Assembly (NCBI GenBank): GCA_902463835.1
Contig: CABQGZ010000151.1
Span: 1 to 7,605, forward strand
DNA: 7,605 nt
Origin: an uncultured Lachnospiraceae bacterium
GTDB taxonomy: Bacteria; Bacillota; Clostridia; Lachnospirales; Lachnospiraceae
Reading direction: 5' to 3'
Made by a program: the position numbers and the translations under genes
Shown here: piece by piece, positions 1 through 5,862 of the stretch
Layout: every line of letters begins with the position of its first letter
Position numbering within the stretch: position 1 is the stretch's first letter
The notes under the pieces: model-generated
The model's input: the letters and a program-made list of their open reading frames with translations, nothing else
Database searches by the model: none
Told to the model about the DNA's origin: nothing

Positions 1-1
1 C

Positions 2-586
2 CTGATCTCCCATAGGAGCGACCTCCCGGACGAGCCAGTAAAGAACGCCGGTTTTACAGAGGCGACCGGCTTTATTTTTGCCCTGCCGCCCGACGATCCT
101 GAGCGCACGGACCACAATACCCATAAAAACATCTACTATCCCGATTTTGTGCAGGAGGACGGTTCCTTTCTTGACGGTGCATATCTGCTCCTGCTGGACA
201 TCACGGTGGAAAGCCAGGATGCCGTTAATTTTACAAAGATGGACAAGGATGAGGGCGGGCTTCCCATGGGGCTTTATTCAGACCCTTCTGTCTTCCGCGC
301 CGAGTCCATCGTCAATGCCGGAGTTGCTGGCGATAAACAGGAAGACCCGGTGCCGTGCGCCTTTCTCTTCTATTACAGCGGCTTTGGAAGCTGCTCTGAG
401 AATGACCTGGCCTTCCGCGTGGAGCCCGGCAAGAGCATTACCTTCACGATAGGCTTTCCCATCAGCGACATTCGACATGGGGGGATCTTTGATCTAAATA
501 AAATCTCCCTGTACAGCCAGAATAGTGCGGAAAGTAGGCTCTGCCGGGTGGAGATCGTGGATGACGGCAGCGTGTCATTTGAATGA
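2..586 (+). CDS. C-terminal part of an exported beta-rich protein next to an ABC transporter (5' end outside window)
   Basis: The frame is open from base 2 to a TGA at 584-586, giving 194 residues with no start, so the gene begins upstream. An internal ATG at 149 is not a believable start because similar residues continue in frame before it. The chain is hydrophilic and acidic, with alternating hydrophobic strands such as AYLLLLDITVES and GKSITFTIGFPISD and no membrane helix. This resembles the Ig/telokin-like extracytoplasmic domains of clostridial DUF5027/DUF5028-type proteins encoded beside ABC-2 exporters; that family assignment comes from memory of such clusters and is tentative. The pattern of a strand, a '(V/L)xPG/N' turn and then '(I/L)xxPF/GFP' recurs in the protein at 2943-3533. 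The first permease starts about 50 bases downstream on the same strand with no obvious terminator between, so it is probably in the same operon. The signal peptide or lipobox, if any, lies outside the window. Confidence 0.75.
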   Translation: MISHRSDLPDEPVKNAGFTEATGFIFALPPDDPERTDHNTHKNIYYPDFVQEDGSFLDGAYLLLLDITVESQDAVNFTKMDKDEGGLPMGLYSDPSVFRAESIVNAGVAGDKQEDPVPCAFLFYYSGFGSCSENDLAFRVEPGKSITFTIGFPISDIRHGGIFDLNKISLYSQNSAESRLCRVEIVDDGSVSFE

Positions 587-625
587 ACCTGCATTTCGGC
601 ACATTTGCAAATCTATATCCATAAC

Positions 626-630
626 GGGAG
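626..630 (+). promoter_or_regulatory. Ribosome binding site deciding the first permease start
   Basis: GGGAG at 626-630 touches an ATG at 631, too close to serve it, but lies 9 bases before an in-frame TTG at 640. This spacing favours TTG as the real start. Confidence 0.5.
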
Positions 631-639
631 ATGATACTA

Positions 640-1479
640 TTGTGGAGCTCGATAAAAGTTGAATTATATAAGGCTGTTCATAACCGCTGGCTATGGATGG
701 CTGTCCTGATCGGGTCAGCTATTGCCTCCATCAACGTGTTGGAAAACATCCAGCGTATGTATACGTATGGCTATGCGGCCAGCGGTATCGGCGGCAATTA
801 TTGTGGGCTGTCTCTATTTATCCACTGGATTGCTGTTGGGGGAACCAGTATGGGCTTTCGCATCCTTTACTTCGTGTGGCCAATTCTGGTGTCCATGCCC
901 TTTGGGTGGTCATACTGTCAAGAACGAAGATCTGGCATTTATTATCAGATCGTCCTCAGACGCAATCACATGATATACTTTGTTTCGAAGTATATCGCAG
1001 TCTTTGTCAGCGGCGGAATTGCGCTGGCATTGCCTGTTTTCTTGAATCTGATGGTTAACGCTTTGATTTGCCCCGCACTTATCCCCAATGTCAACGACTT
1101 TCTGGCGATGGTATTCGACGGCAATTTTCTTTCGCAAATTTACTATACAAATCCGTGGCTTTATTCCCTGATATGGTGTGGCATGGAATTCCTTTGGGGC
1201 GGCACCGCAGCCTGTCTTTGCTTTGTTGTGGGTGCCAAGCCGCGGCTACAGGTTATCGTGATCCTGACGCCATTTGTCATACTGGTCACCTTGGATGTGC
1301 TCTGTGCCGTTCTATTAAATTACGGACATTGCCATCTTGCGCTGTCACCATTGAATCTTGCGGCAGGCATTTCCGCCAATCAGAACCCGGAGTGGCTGAT
1401 GTTTCTTGAAATCGGTGTTCTGATTGCAATTTCTTTCCTGATTGGGCGTTGGCAGGTGATAAAACATGAACTGGTTTAA
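640..1479 (+). CDS. ABC-2-type transporter permease subunit, lantibiotic-immunity-like
   Basis: An integral membrane protein of about 279 residues with six hydrophobic segments, the usual plan of an ABC-2 permease of the bacitracin/lantibiotic immunity type. Counting from TTG 640, the segments lie near residues 17-34, 75-92, 115-142, 177-200, 205-228 and 252-271. The start IKVELYKAVHNRW is the amphipathic cytoplasmic entry common to these permeases. The stretch ERRSGIYYQIVLRR followed by FVSKY between helices two and three matches their usual cytoplasmic loop before a 'Y..SK' helix entry. TTG at 640 is preferred over ATG at 631 because only the TTG has correct spacing to GGGAG; the ATG would add three residues (MIL). 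The end overlaps the next permease by 14 bases, so the two are co-translated and probably form a heterodimeric membrane domain served by the ATPase at 2305-2946. The substrate is not visible; peptide or lipid export or self-protection is an inference from the ATPase type. Confidence 0.8.
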   Translation: MWSSIKVELYKAVHNRWLWMAVLIGSAIASINVLENIQRMYTYGYAASGIGGNYCGLSLFIHWIAVGGTSMGFRILYFVWPILVSMPFGWSYCQERRSGIYYQIVLRRNHMIYFVSKYIAVFVSGGIALALPVFLNLMVNALICPALIPNVNDFLAMVFDGNFLSQIYYTNPWLYSLIWCGMEFLWGGTAACLCFVVGAKPRLQVIVILTPFVILVTLDVLCAVLLNYGHCHLALSPLNLAAGISANQNPEWLMFLEIGVLIAISFLIGRWQVIKHELV

Positions 1480-2296
1480 TGTGCTCTGGCATGATCTGCG
1501 CAATGGACTTCTTCGTTGGCGCCAGCTGCTGATCCCTATCATCTTCCTGATACCATGTTTTTTGGGCAACCGCGAATTTAGTGCCGCCGGGATTTCGGCT
1601 TCTTGGGGCGATTATCTGCTTTACTGCTTCAAAGGACAACTGCCAATTTCAGCAAACACCGCACTTCAAGATATCTCTTTACCAACATTGTGGATACTCG
1701 TTGTTGGAAGCTGCCTCTATCTAAACTTAGACTACCTGCCTAAAGACATGACATCGTTCGGCTTGCAGATTATTTACCGCTGCAGAAATAAAGCCGGCTG
1801 GTTTCTTTCAAAGTGTCTATGGAATGCAATGAGCTGTCTGCTCTATCTTGTGTTGGCCTGTCTTACAACATTTCTCTTCTCATGGTTTGCCGGCGCATCA
1901 TCCACCATGGCAGCTTCTTCCCAGTCCTGTGCTTATATTTTTCAATCCGCTATATCCGATCCGATATCATTATCCATAAGGCAAACCAGCATGGTTGCAG
2001 TCCTGCTTCCATTCCTGACTATTTTTGCATTAAGTATGCTGGAAATGCTTCTTTGCATGATTACGAAGCCAATTCTCGCCTTTTTATCATGCATGCTTCT
2101 ATTAGCTTTTGCCGCGTTTGGATCATCTCGATGGTTTCTTGGTGTCGGTGCCATGTCAATACGAAGCTCTTATGTAACGGCAGGCGGTGCTTCTCCTCTA
2201 TTCTCAGCATGCTTTGCTATTGGAATGATCATAGCATGTATTCTGATTGGGGTAGCAGCATTCAGGAAAGCCGATATACTGAGCATAGAAGAATAG
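1466..2296 (+). CDS. ABC-2-type transporter permease subunit, second of the pair
   Basis: A 276-residue membrane protein with six hydrophobic segments near residues 20-34, 73-88, 118-142, 176-198, 200-218 and 244-265. The order and spacing are those of the first permease: a short amphipathic N-terminus (FNVLWHDLRNGLLRWRQ), an extracellular loop after helix one, and a charged cytoplasmic loop (IYRCRNKAGWFLSK) before helix three. Sequence similarity to its neighbour is low, so the pair looks like diverged paralogues forming one heterodimer. ATG 1466 has AGGTGAT at 1454-1460. The gene overlaps the first permease by 14 bases. Its TAG stop (2294-2296) sits inside the AGGAG ribosome binding site of the ATPase gene, so all three are likely made from one transcript with coupled translation. 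Family assignment is solid; substrate is unknown. Confidence 0.8.
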   Translation: MNWFNVLWHDLRNGLLRWRQLLIPIIFLIPCFLGNREFSAAGISASWGDYLLYCFKGQLPISANTALQDISLPTLWILVVGSCLYLNLDYLPKDMTSFGLQIIYRCRNKAGWFLSKCLWNAMSCLLYLVLACLTTFLFSWFAGASSTMAASSQSCAYIFQSAISDPISLSIRQTSMVAVLLPFLTIFALSMLEMLLCMITKPILAFLSCMLLLAFAAFGSSRWFLGVGAMSIRSSYVTAGGASPLFSACFAIGMIIACILIGVAAFRKADILSIEE

Positions 2297-2304
2297 GAGA
2301 CCAT

Positions 2305-2946
2305 ATGGAAATCATTATCGACCATGCCACAAAAATTATCCGAAGGGCTACCATATTAGGCGATATATCTTATCGCTTTACCAGCGGCCATGTATATGGT
2401 CTGCAAGGGCCTAATGGCTGTGGTAAAACTATGCTGATGCGCCTTATCAGTGGACTCATCCGCCCCACAAGCGGCGCCGTATACATAGACGGCACTGAGT
2501 TGGGCAAGGAGGTTGATTTTCCCAGTTCACTTGGCCTTCTTATTGAAAACCCCTCCTTTCTCCCAAACTATACCGGTCTTGATAATCTCCGGCTTCTGGC
2601 CCGCCTCAGAGATCGCGTTACTATACAGCAAATCAGTCAGACAATCGAAGATGTTGGCTTATCGCCATCCGATCGCCGGAAATATAGAAAGTATTCCCTT
2701 GGCATGAAACAGCGCTTGGGGATTGCTGCGGCCATTATGGAGCAGCCTGACTTGATTATTTTAGATGAACCAACCAATGCACTGGATGACACAGGCGTCG
2801 CGCAGATTTGTGCCCTCATCCGCCGCGAAAGAGAGCGTGGTGCTCTCATCGTACTTACATGCCACGATTCCAGCATTCTGACATCACTTTCAGATGAGAT
2901 ACTTACTATCTCAAACGGCTGTATCGAAAGGACGTCTGTAACATGA
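2305..2946 (+). CDS. ABC transporter ATP-binding protein, BcrA/LanF-type
   Basis: A 213-residue nucleotide-binding subunit that powers the two permeases by ATP hydrolysis at the cytoplasmic face. Walker A is GPNGCGKT (residues 35-42); the signature is the degenerate SLGMKQ (131-136) where most ABC proteins have LSGGQ; Walker B is LIILDE (150-155) with E155 as likely catalytic base; the D-loop is ALD (159-161); and the switch histidine is H187 in LTCHD. The Q-loop position carries glutamate in IENP (80-83). The IENP and SLGMKQRL variants are typical of bacitracin- and lantibiotic-resistance ATPases. ATG 2305 has AGGAG at 2295-2299 with 5-base spacing; longer in-frame reading back to 1813 only shadows the permease gene. 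The protein lacks the long C-terminal extension seen in BcrA itself, so it is a minimal NBD. Its TGA overlaps the next ATG in an ATGA. Confidence 0.93.
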   Translation: MEIIIDHATKIIRRATILGDISYRFTSGHVYGLQGPNGCGKTMLMRLISGLIRPTSGAVYIDGTELGKEVDFPSSLGLLIENPSFLPNYTGLDNLRLLARLRDRVTIQQISQTIEDVGLSPSDRRKYRKYSLGMKQRLGIAAAIMEQPDLIILDEPTNALDDTGVAQICALIRRERERGALIVLTCHDSSILTSLSDEILTISNGCIERTSVT

Positions 2947-3533
2947 AAAAGCGAAGTATTATCGTTGGCATCCTTATCGTTCTGCTATGCGCTGCTTGGG
3001 CATGGCGATACACAACGCTGAATCATGTATATAAAAATCTCTGTGCCCAAAAGAAGCTGCATGAAATAGGTGACGTTGTTCCGTTTGGTCAGGATTATAT
3101 TGGCGGCGCCTGTATTGATGGATACTCCCTACGAGTGGATCAGTTTGATATCGTAGACTTTGGTGAATACATCAGCAGCAGTGATCTTGTTGATGTCGAT
3201 GATTATCCATCACACCCCGAAAAATTGGCGTTAACCTACATAACGTTGTTTAATGGCAGCAGCGATGCGGAGGGCGTTATGCTGACAGACCTCGCGCTCC
3301 ACGGAGTCGACAATTACGTCGGTTTGGACTGGGAACTCCTCACCAAATTAAATCCGGTTTTACAAGGAAATTTCGGCATCCATCTTTCACCCAATACGGA
3401 ATACCAACTTGTTCTTCCCTTTGATCTGCAAAAAGCCTTCTTTGGAAGTGACACATGGCGGCATCTGGACAAATACTCCATGTATTTGCACATGACCTCG
3501 TTTCCCATGGAAAAAGACATCAAGGTTCAGTGA
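2943..3533 (+). CDS. Membrane-anchored extracytoplasmic protein of the ABC operon (DUF5028-like)
   Basis: A 196-residue protein with a short basic N-terminus (MKKR) and one hydrophobic segment at about residues 5-20 (IIVGILIVLLCAAWAW). No lipobox cysteine follows in the right context, so it is probably an uncleaved anchor with the rest outside the membrane. The outer part is beta-rich: GYSLRVDQFDIVDFGEYI (60-77), LALTYITLFNG (95-105), and YQLVLPFDL (154-162) near the end. This layout resembles the DUF5028-type proteins found beside clostridial ABC-2 exporters; I recall the pattern and could not search it. The ATG overlaps the ATPase stop as ATGA, with GAAAGGA at 2926-2932, so it is coupled to the transporter. 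It shares a general plan with the truncated protein at 2-586, and the two flank the transporter genes. A likely role is contact with the transported or resisted compound outside the cell, but this is inference. Confidence 0.75.
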   Translation: MKKRSIIVGILIVLLCAAWAWRYTTLNHVYKNLCAQKKLHEIGDVVPFGQDYIGGACIDGYSLRVDQFDIVDFGEYISSSDLVDVDDYPSHPEKLALTYITLFNGSSDAEGVMLTDLALHGVDNYVGLDWELLTKLNPVLQGNFGIHLSPNTEYQLVLPFDLQKAFFGSDTWRHLDKYSMYLHMTSFPMEKDIKVQ

Positions 3534-3715
3534 TCTATCGTATGTTTCGTGGTTAATCTGTAGGTTTTCTACTCATTACGCCGCAATCGAGTCTCATGCC
3601 TTTTTAGGTTCTGTTTTATGGGAATACTTGTCTCATTCTTCCTTCTGTCTTAGTACCTCCGATAGAGTGAGTCCTTCTGGGTACGCCATGGTGACGCTAC
3701 CCTTATGACAACTTG
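3534..3715. other. Intergenic stretch between the ABC operon and the conjugation genes
   Basis: About 180 bases with no convincing gene, AT-richer than the coupling-protein gene beside it. It holds a tiny hairpin (GTAG, loop GTTTT, CTAC near 3571) and, on the minus strand, only very short frames of 14-18 codons. The two flanking operons converge on it. It is the natural place for the junction between the ABC cluster and mobile-element DNA, but no direct repeat or attachment core was recognised. Confidence 0.4.
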
Positions 3716-3750
3716 AGAGCGCACCTCCCCCTTGGTGGGAGGTGCGTTCT
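3716..3750. terminator. Strong hairpin between convergent operons, probable terminator
   Basis: A 14-pair stem with one G-T pair: AGAGCGCACCTCCC (3716-3729), a 7-base loop (3730-3736), then GGGAGGTGCGTTCT (3737-3750). On the plus strand it runs into TTCTTTCT, giving a weak U-rich tail. For the minus-strand helix-turn-helix gene the hairpin starts 8 bases after its stop, a classic terminator position, but no T-run follows in that direction. It may terminate both converging operons or protect mRNA 3' ends. Confidence 0.65.
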
Positions 3751-3758
3751 TTCTCTGC

Positions 3759-4016
3759 TCATTTGACGCGGTACAGGTTGCTGGTCAGGCTGCCGTTGGG
3801 ACGGCAGCGGTGTGTGCGTTCCAGAAAGCCATGACGCTCCAAGTCTGTCAAGGCTCGCTGCACGGTGCGGCGGGACAGTTTTAAGTCCTCCGCGATCCTG
3901 CGGACACTGGGCCAGCAGGTATCTCCGGCATTGGAACGATCCTTCAGATACATATAGACCGCCTTGGCGCGGTGGGGCAGCTCCTGATCTGCATAGATGC
4001 TTCCAAAGTAGCTCAT
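3759..4016 (-). CDS. Small winged helix-turn-helix DNA-binding protein
   Basis: An 85-residue protein that is almost entirely one winged helix-turn-helix domain. PSVRRIAEDLKLSRRTVQRA (residues 36-55) holds the two HTH helices; ALTDLERHGFLER (55-67) continues the recognition helix into the wing, and the wing ends in SNLYRVK at the C-terminus. This is the HTH_36-like fold also found at the N-terminus of replication initiators and in small regulators of conjugative elements; with no further domain, it most likely binds DNA as a regulator. The ATG (4016-4014 on the minus strand) overlaps the coupling-protein stop as ATGA, and GAGGA lies 9 bases upstream, so translation should follow that of the coupling protein. 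It may regulate the transfer operon or take part in DNA processing; the sequence does not decide. A strong hairpin follows its stop directly. Confidence 0.85.
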   Translation of the reverse strand: MSYFGSIYADQELPHRAKAVYMYLKDRSNAGDTCWPSVRRIAEDLKLSRRTVQRALTDLERHGFLERTHRCRPNGSLTSNLYRVK

Positions 4017-5791
4017 GGCCTTGTGTCCTCACTGTAGAGCCCCATGGCCGAGCGAGGTGTTCTCCTCTGTGTGGCCGATGCCTGCTGCGCCTGTACGGGC
4101 TGGTCACTGCTGCTATATCTTTTGCTGATACTGAGGAACAATTCCTGGCGGCTGGCGTAGGCCACAGGCCGCGCCGCATGTTCCGGGGTTGCATACGGCT
4201 CGCCAAAGGTAATGCCCCAATCGAGAAACAGCCGCAGCTTCGTCTGCATAGGGTGTGTCCCCGTTTTCATCACCACAAAGCTGCCCTTGGGAATGGATTT
4301 CAGCTCGTCCGGCGTCATCAGCGGACGCTCCATCATCTGCAGGCTCTGACTGGGATCGTTCTTCCCCTTACTGACAGAGCCGCTGAGTACCGTGCGGCTG
4401 CCCAGCGATTTGGAGAGCTGCTCCGCCGTCTGACTGTTGGGCGCAAAGCCGCCGAAGATGGTATCCTGACAGTTGTCGGTCAGGATCTCCGCGCCTTCTC
4501 TTCCGTAATTCTTCTCCAACTGCGCCAGCGATTGGATGATGGGTACCAGTGTGATACCACGGGAGCGACCCGCGCTGAACAGTGCCTCCACATCAAAGGC
4601 GGGCATAGTTCCGAACTCATCACAATAGAACACCACGCGGCTGGGCAGATGCCCACCGTTCTCGTCCGCCACGGCGAACAACTCCCGTGCCAGCGTCTGT
4701 ATCATCAGCCCTGCCATGAAGTTCTTGGTGGTGTCCTCCTCCGGCAGGATGAGGAAGATAGCGGACTTCTCCGCCGCAAACTGCTCGGCGTTGGTGGCAC
4801 TGTCGAAGCACAGCACCTGCTCCAGCTCCGAGTCCAGGAAGGCGTTGAGCCGGGACAGCACCGTGGACATGACGGAGGCCATGGCCTGTTCGGAGGCATC
4901 CAGCGCTGCACCGGCAAACCACCGGGCCTTGTGTATGTCCGGCAGTCTGTCCATCAGAAGCGCAAACCAGTTTTTGCCGCGAACGCCGGAGGGCGCTAAT
5001 AGTTCCTGCACCAGCTTGAATACGGACACGATGTGTCGGCGCTCTGCGGGGCATTTGCTGTCCGGCGGCAGGAACTCCGCCAGCAGAAGCACCACGGATG
5101 TCAGCAAGCCCTCCGCCGCATCGTAGAAGTAGGCGTTCTGTCCGTAGTCTGTGTCGCCGTTCGGTGATACGATGGTCTTGGCCAGTATCTTGGTGTACTT
5201 CTCCGCTTTGGCGCGTGCAGCGAGATTGCCTGTCTTTCGTGCCATGTCCATATAATGATTGATGAGCGTCAGCAGGTTGTAGCCATCCGAGCGCGTGGGG
5301 TTACGAAGATCCACCACGGAAACATGATAGCCATAATACCGTGCCGCCACTGCGCCATAGTTGCGGGCGAGGTCACCCTTGGTATCCAGTGCCAGGAAGC
5401 TCATACCGCTGGCGCAGGCATATTCCAAGTTTGGGTACAAAAAGTACGCTGTCTTACCCACGCCGGATGCGCCGATCATAAGACAATGCACATCGTCCTT
5501 GTCTACCAGCGCGGTGATACCGTGCTTGCCGCTAATACTGCCCAGCACCAGTCCCTGCGCTTCAGGCAGATTTTTGCCTGCCCGCCAGTCCGGCACTTGG
5601 AAGGGGACGAGGGCGTAGGTCTTGCGGAGCTCCGCATCGGTTGCCCACCGTGCCGTGCCATGCTGCCCGTCGCCCACGGTCTTGGACTTGATGTTGTTCA
5701 GTGTGTAGTGGTCGCCCAGCAGCGACAGTCCGCCGATGACGGCCACCATGACACCCGCCGCAGCAAAGAGTATCCAGAGGTTATCTGTCAC
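4013..5791 (-). CDS. Type IV secretion coupling protein, VirD4/TraG family
   Basis: A 592-residue ATPase of the T4SS-DNA transfer family, which brings the relaxase-bound DNA strand to the mating channel at the inner membrane. One membrane helix is visible at residues 5-25, followed by GDGQHGTARWA (40-50), the conserved lead-in to the ATPase core. Walker A is GASGVGKT (107-114); ALDTKGDLA (134-142) follows as in TraG proteins; Walker B ends in FYCDEFG (388-394) with D391 and E392; and GRSRGITLVPIIQSLAQL (408-425) is the typical motif after it, with Q420 in place of the sensor glutamine. Most relatives have two N-terminal helices with a periplasmic loop, so this N-terminus is short. The start is GTG (5791-5789) with AAGGAG at the right distance; no longer frame with a good start was seen. 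The tail after residue 560 is Gln/Ser-rich and low-complexity. It is the first gene of its operon and divergent from dinD. Confidence 0.93.
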   Translation of the reverse strand: MTDNLWILFAAAGVMVAVIGGLSLLGDHYTLNNIKSKTVGDGQHGTARWATDAELRKTYALVPFQVPDWRAGKNLPEAQGLVLGSISGKHGITALVDKDDVHCLMIGASGVGKTAYFLYPNLEYACASGMSFLALDTKGDLARNYGAVAARYYGYHVSVVDLRNPTRSDGYNLLTLINHYMDMARKTGNLAARAKAEKYTKILAKTIVSPNGDTDYGQNAYFYDAAEGLLTSVVLLLAEFLPPDSKCPAERRHIVSVFKLVQELLAPSGVRGKNWFALLMDRLPDIHKARWFAGAALDASEQAMASVMSTVLSRLNAFLDSELEQVLCFDSATNAEQFAAEKSAIFLILPEEDTTKNFMAGLMIQTLARELFAVADENGGHLPSRVVFYCDEFGTMPAFDVEALFSAGRSRGITLVPIIQSLAQLEKNYGREGAEILTDNCQDTIFGGFAPNSQTAEQLSKSLGSRTVLSGSVSKGKNDPSQSLQMMERPLMTPDELKSIPKGSFVVMKTGTHPMQTKLRLFLDWGITFGEPYATPEHAARPVAYASRQELFLSISKRYSSSDQPVQAQQASATQRRTPRSAMGLYSEDTRP

Positions 5792-5862
5792 AGGATTTCT
5801 CCTTTCTTTTTTTATCGATCTATGTTACTATTGCCGTGTAAAAATAGGGGGAGGGACACTAC
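5792..5862. promoter_or_regulatory. Divergent promoter region between the coupling-protein gene and dinD
   Basis: A 71-base AT-rich spacer feeding two genes in opposite directions. Toward dinD there is a possible extended -10, TGTTACTAT (5823-5831), then GGGGGAGGG (5847-5855) as ribosome binding site 7 bases before the ATG. Toward the coupling protein, TTTACA on the minus strand is a fair -35, but no good -10 lies at normal spacing; AAGGAG (5799-5804, minus strand) is its ribosome binding site. No GAAC-N4-GTTC type LexA box is present. Confidence 0.5.
5801..5831 (+). repeat. Upstream block shared by dinD and the MNT gene, copy 1
   Basis: This 31-base stretch aligns without gaps to 6795-6825 with 23 identical bases. 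It consists of a pyrimidine run (CCTTTC then Ts), a variable middle, and an exact TGTTACTAT. After it both copies continue with GTG(T)AAAAA and a G-rich run, needing small gaps. Here it lies between the ribosome binding site of the minus-strand gene and that of dinD. Confidence 0.5.

Larger units (their letters stand above)
3759..5791 (-). mobile_element. Transfer-gene segment of a conjugative or integrative conjugative element
   Basis: A VirD4/TraG coupling protein and a coupled HTH gene form a minus-strand unit, marking DNA from a conjugative or mobilisable element. The edges given are those of the two genes, not of the element. No relaxase, VirB4, VirB6, integrase or origin of transfer was found in the window, so the element is either incomplete or extends outside it. 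Confidence 0.55.

Noticed and set aside
78..452. 124-residue plus-strand frame inside the first gene
   Set aside because: The frame starting at base 2 reads through the whole region with a sensible protein; this one is rich in Arg, Ser and Thr with no pattern.
1813..2304. Possible 164-residue N-terminal extension of the ABC ATPase
   Set aside because: The frame is open back to an ATG at 1813 but overlaps the second permease completely, and the ATG at 2305 has a well-placed AGGAG and gives a normal ABC N-terminus.
3703..4206. 167-residue minus-strand frame over the HTH gene and the 3' end of the coupling protein
   Set aside because: It overlaps both in another frame, and its content is Arg/Pro-rich low-complexity sequence.
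3812..4999. 395-residue plus-strand frame opposite the coupling protein
   Set aside because: It mirrors a strongly conserved VirD4/TraG gene; its translation is Arg/His/Leu-rich with no motif, as expected of a GC-rich antisense frame.
5792..5862. LexA/SOS box upstream of dinD
   Set aside because: Neither GAAC-N4-GTTC nor CTGT-N8-ACAG type palindromes occur in the spacer; only an ATCGAT palindrome is present.
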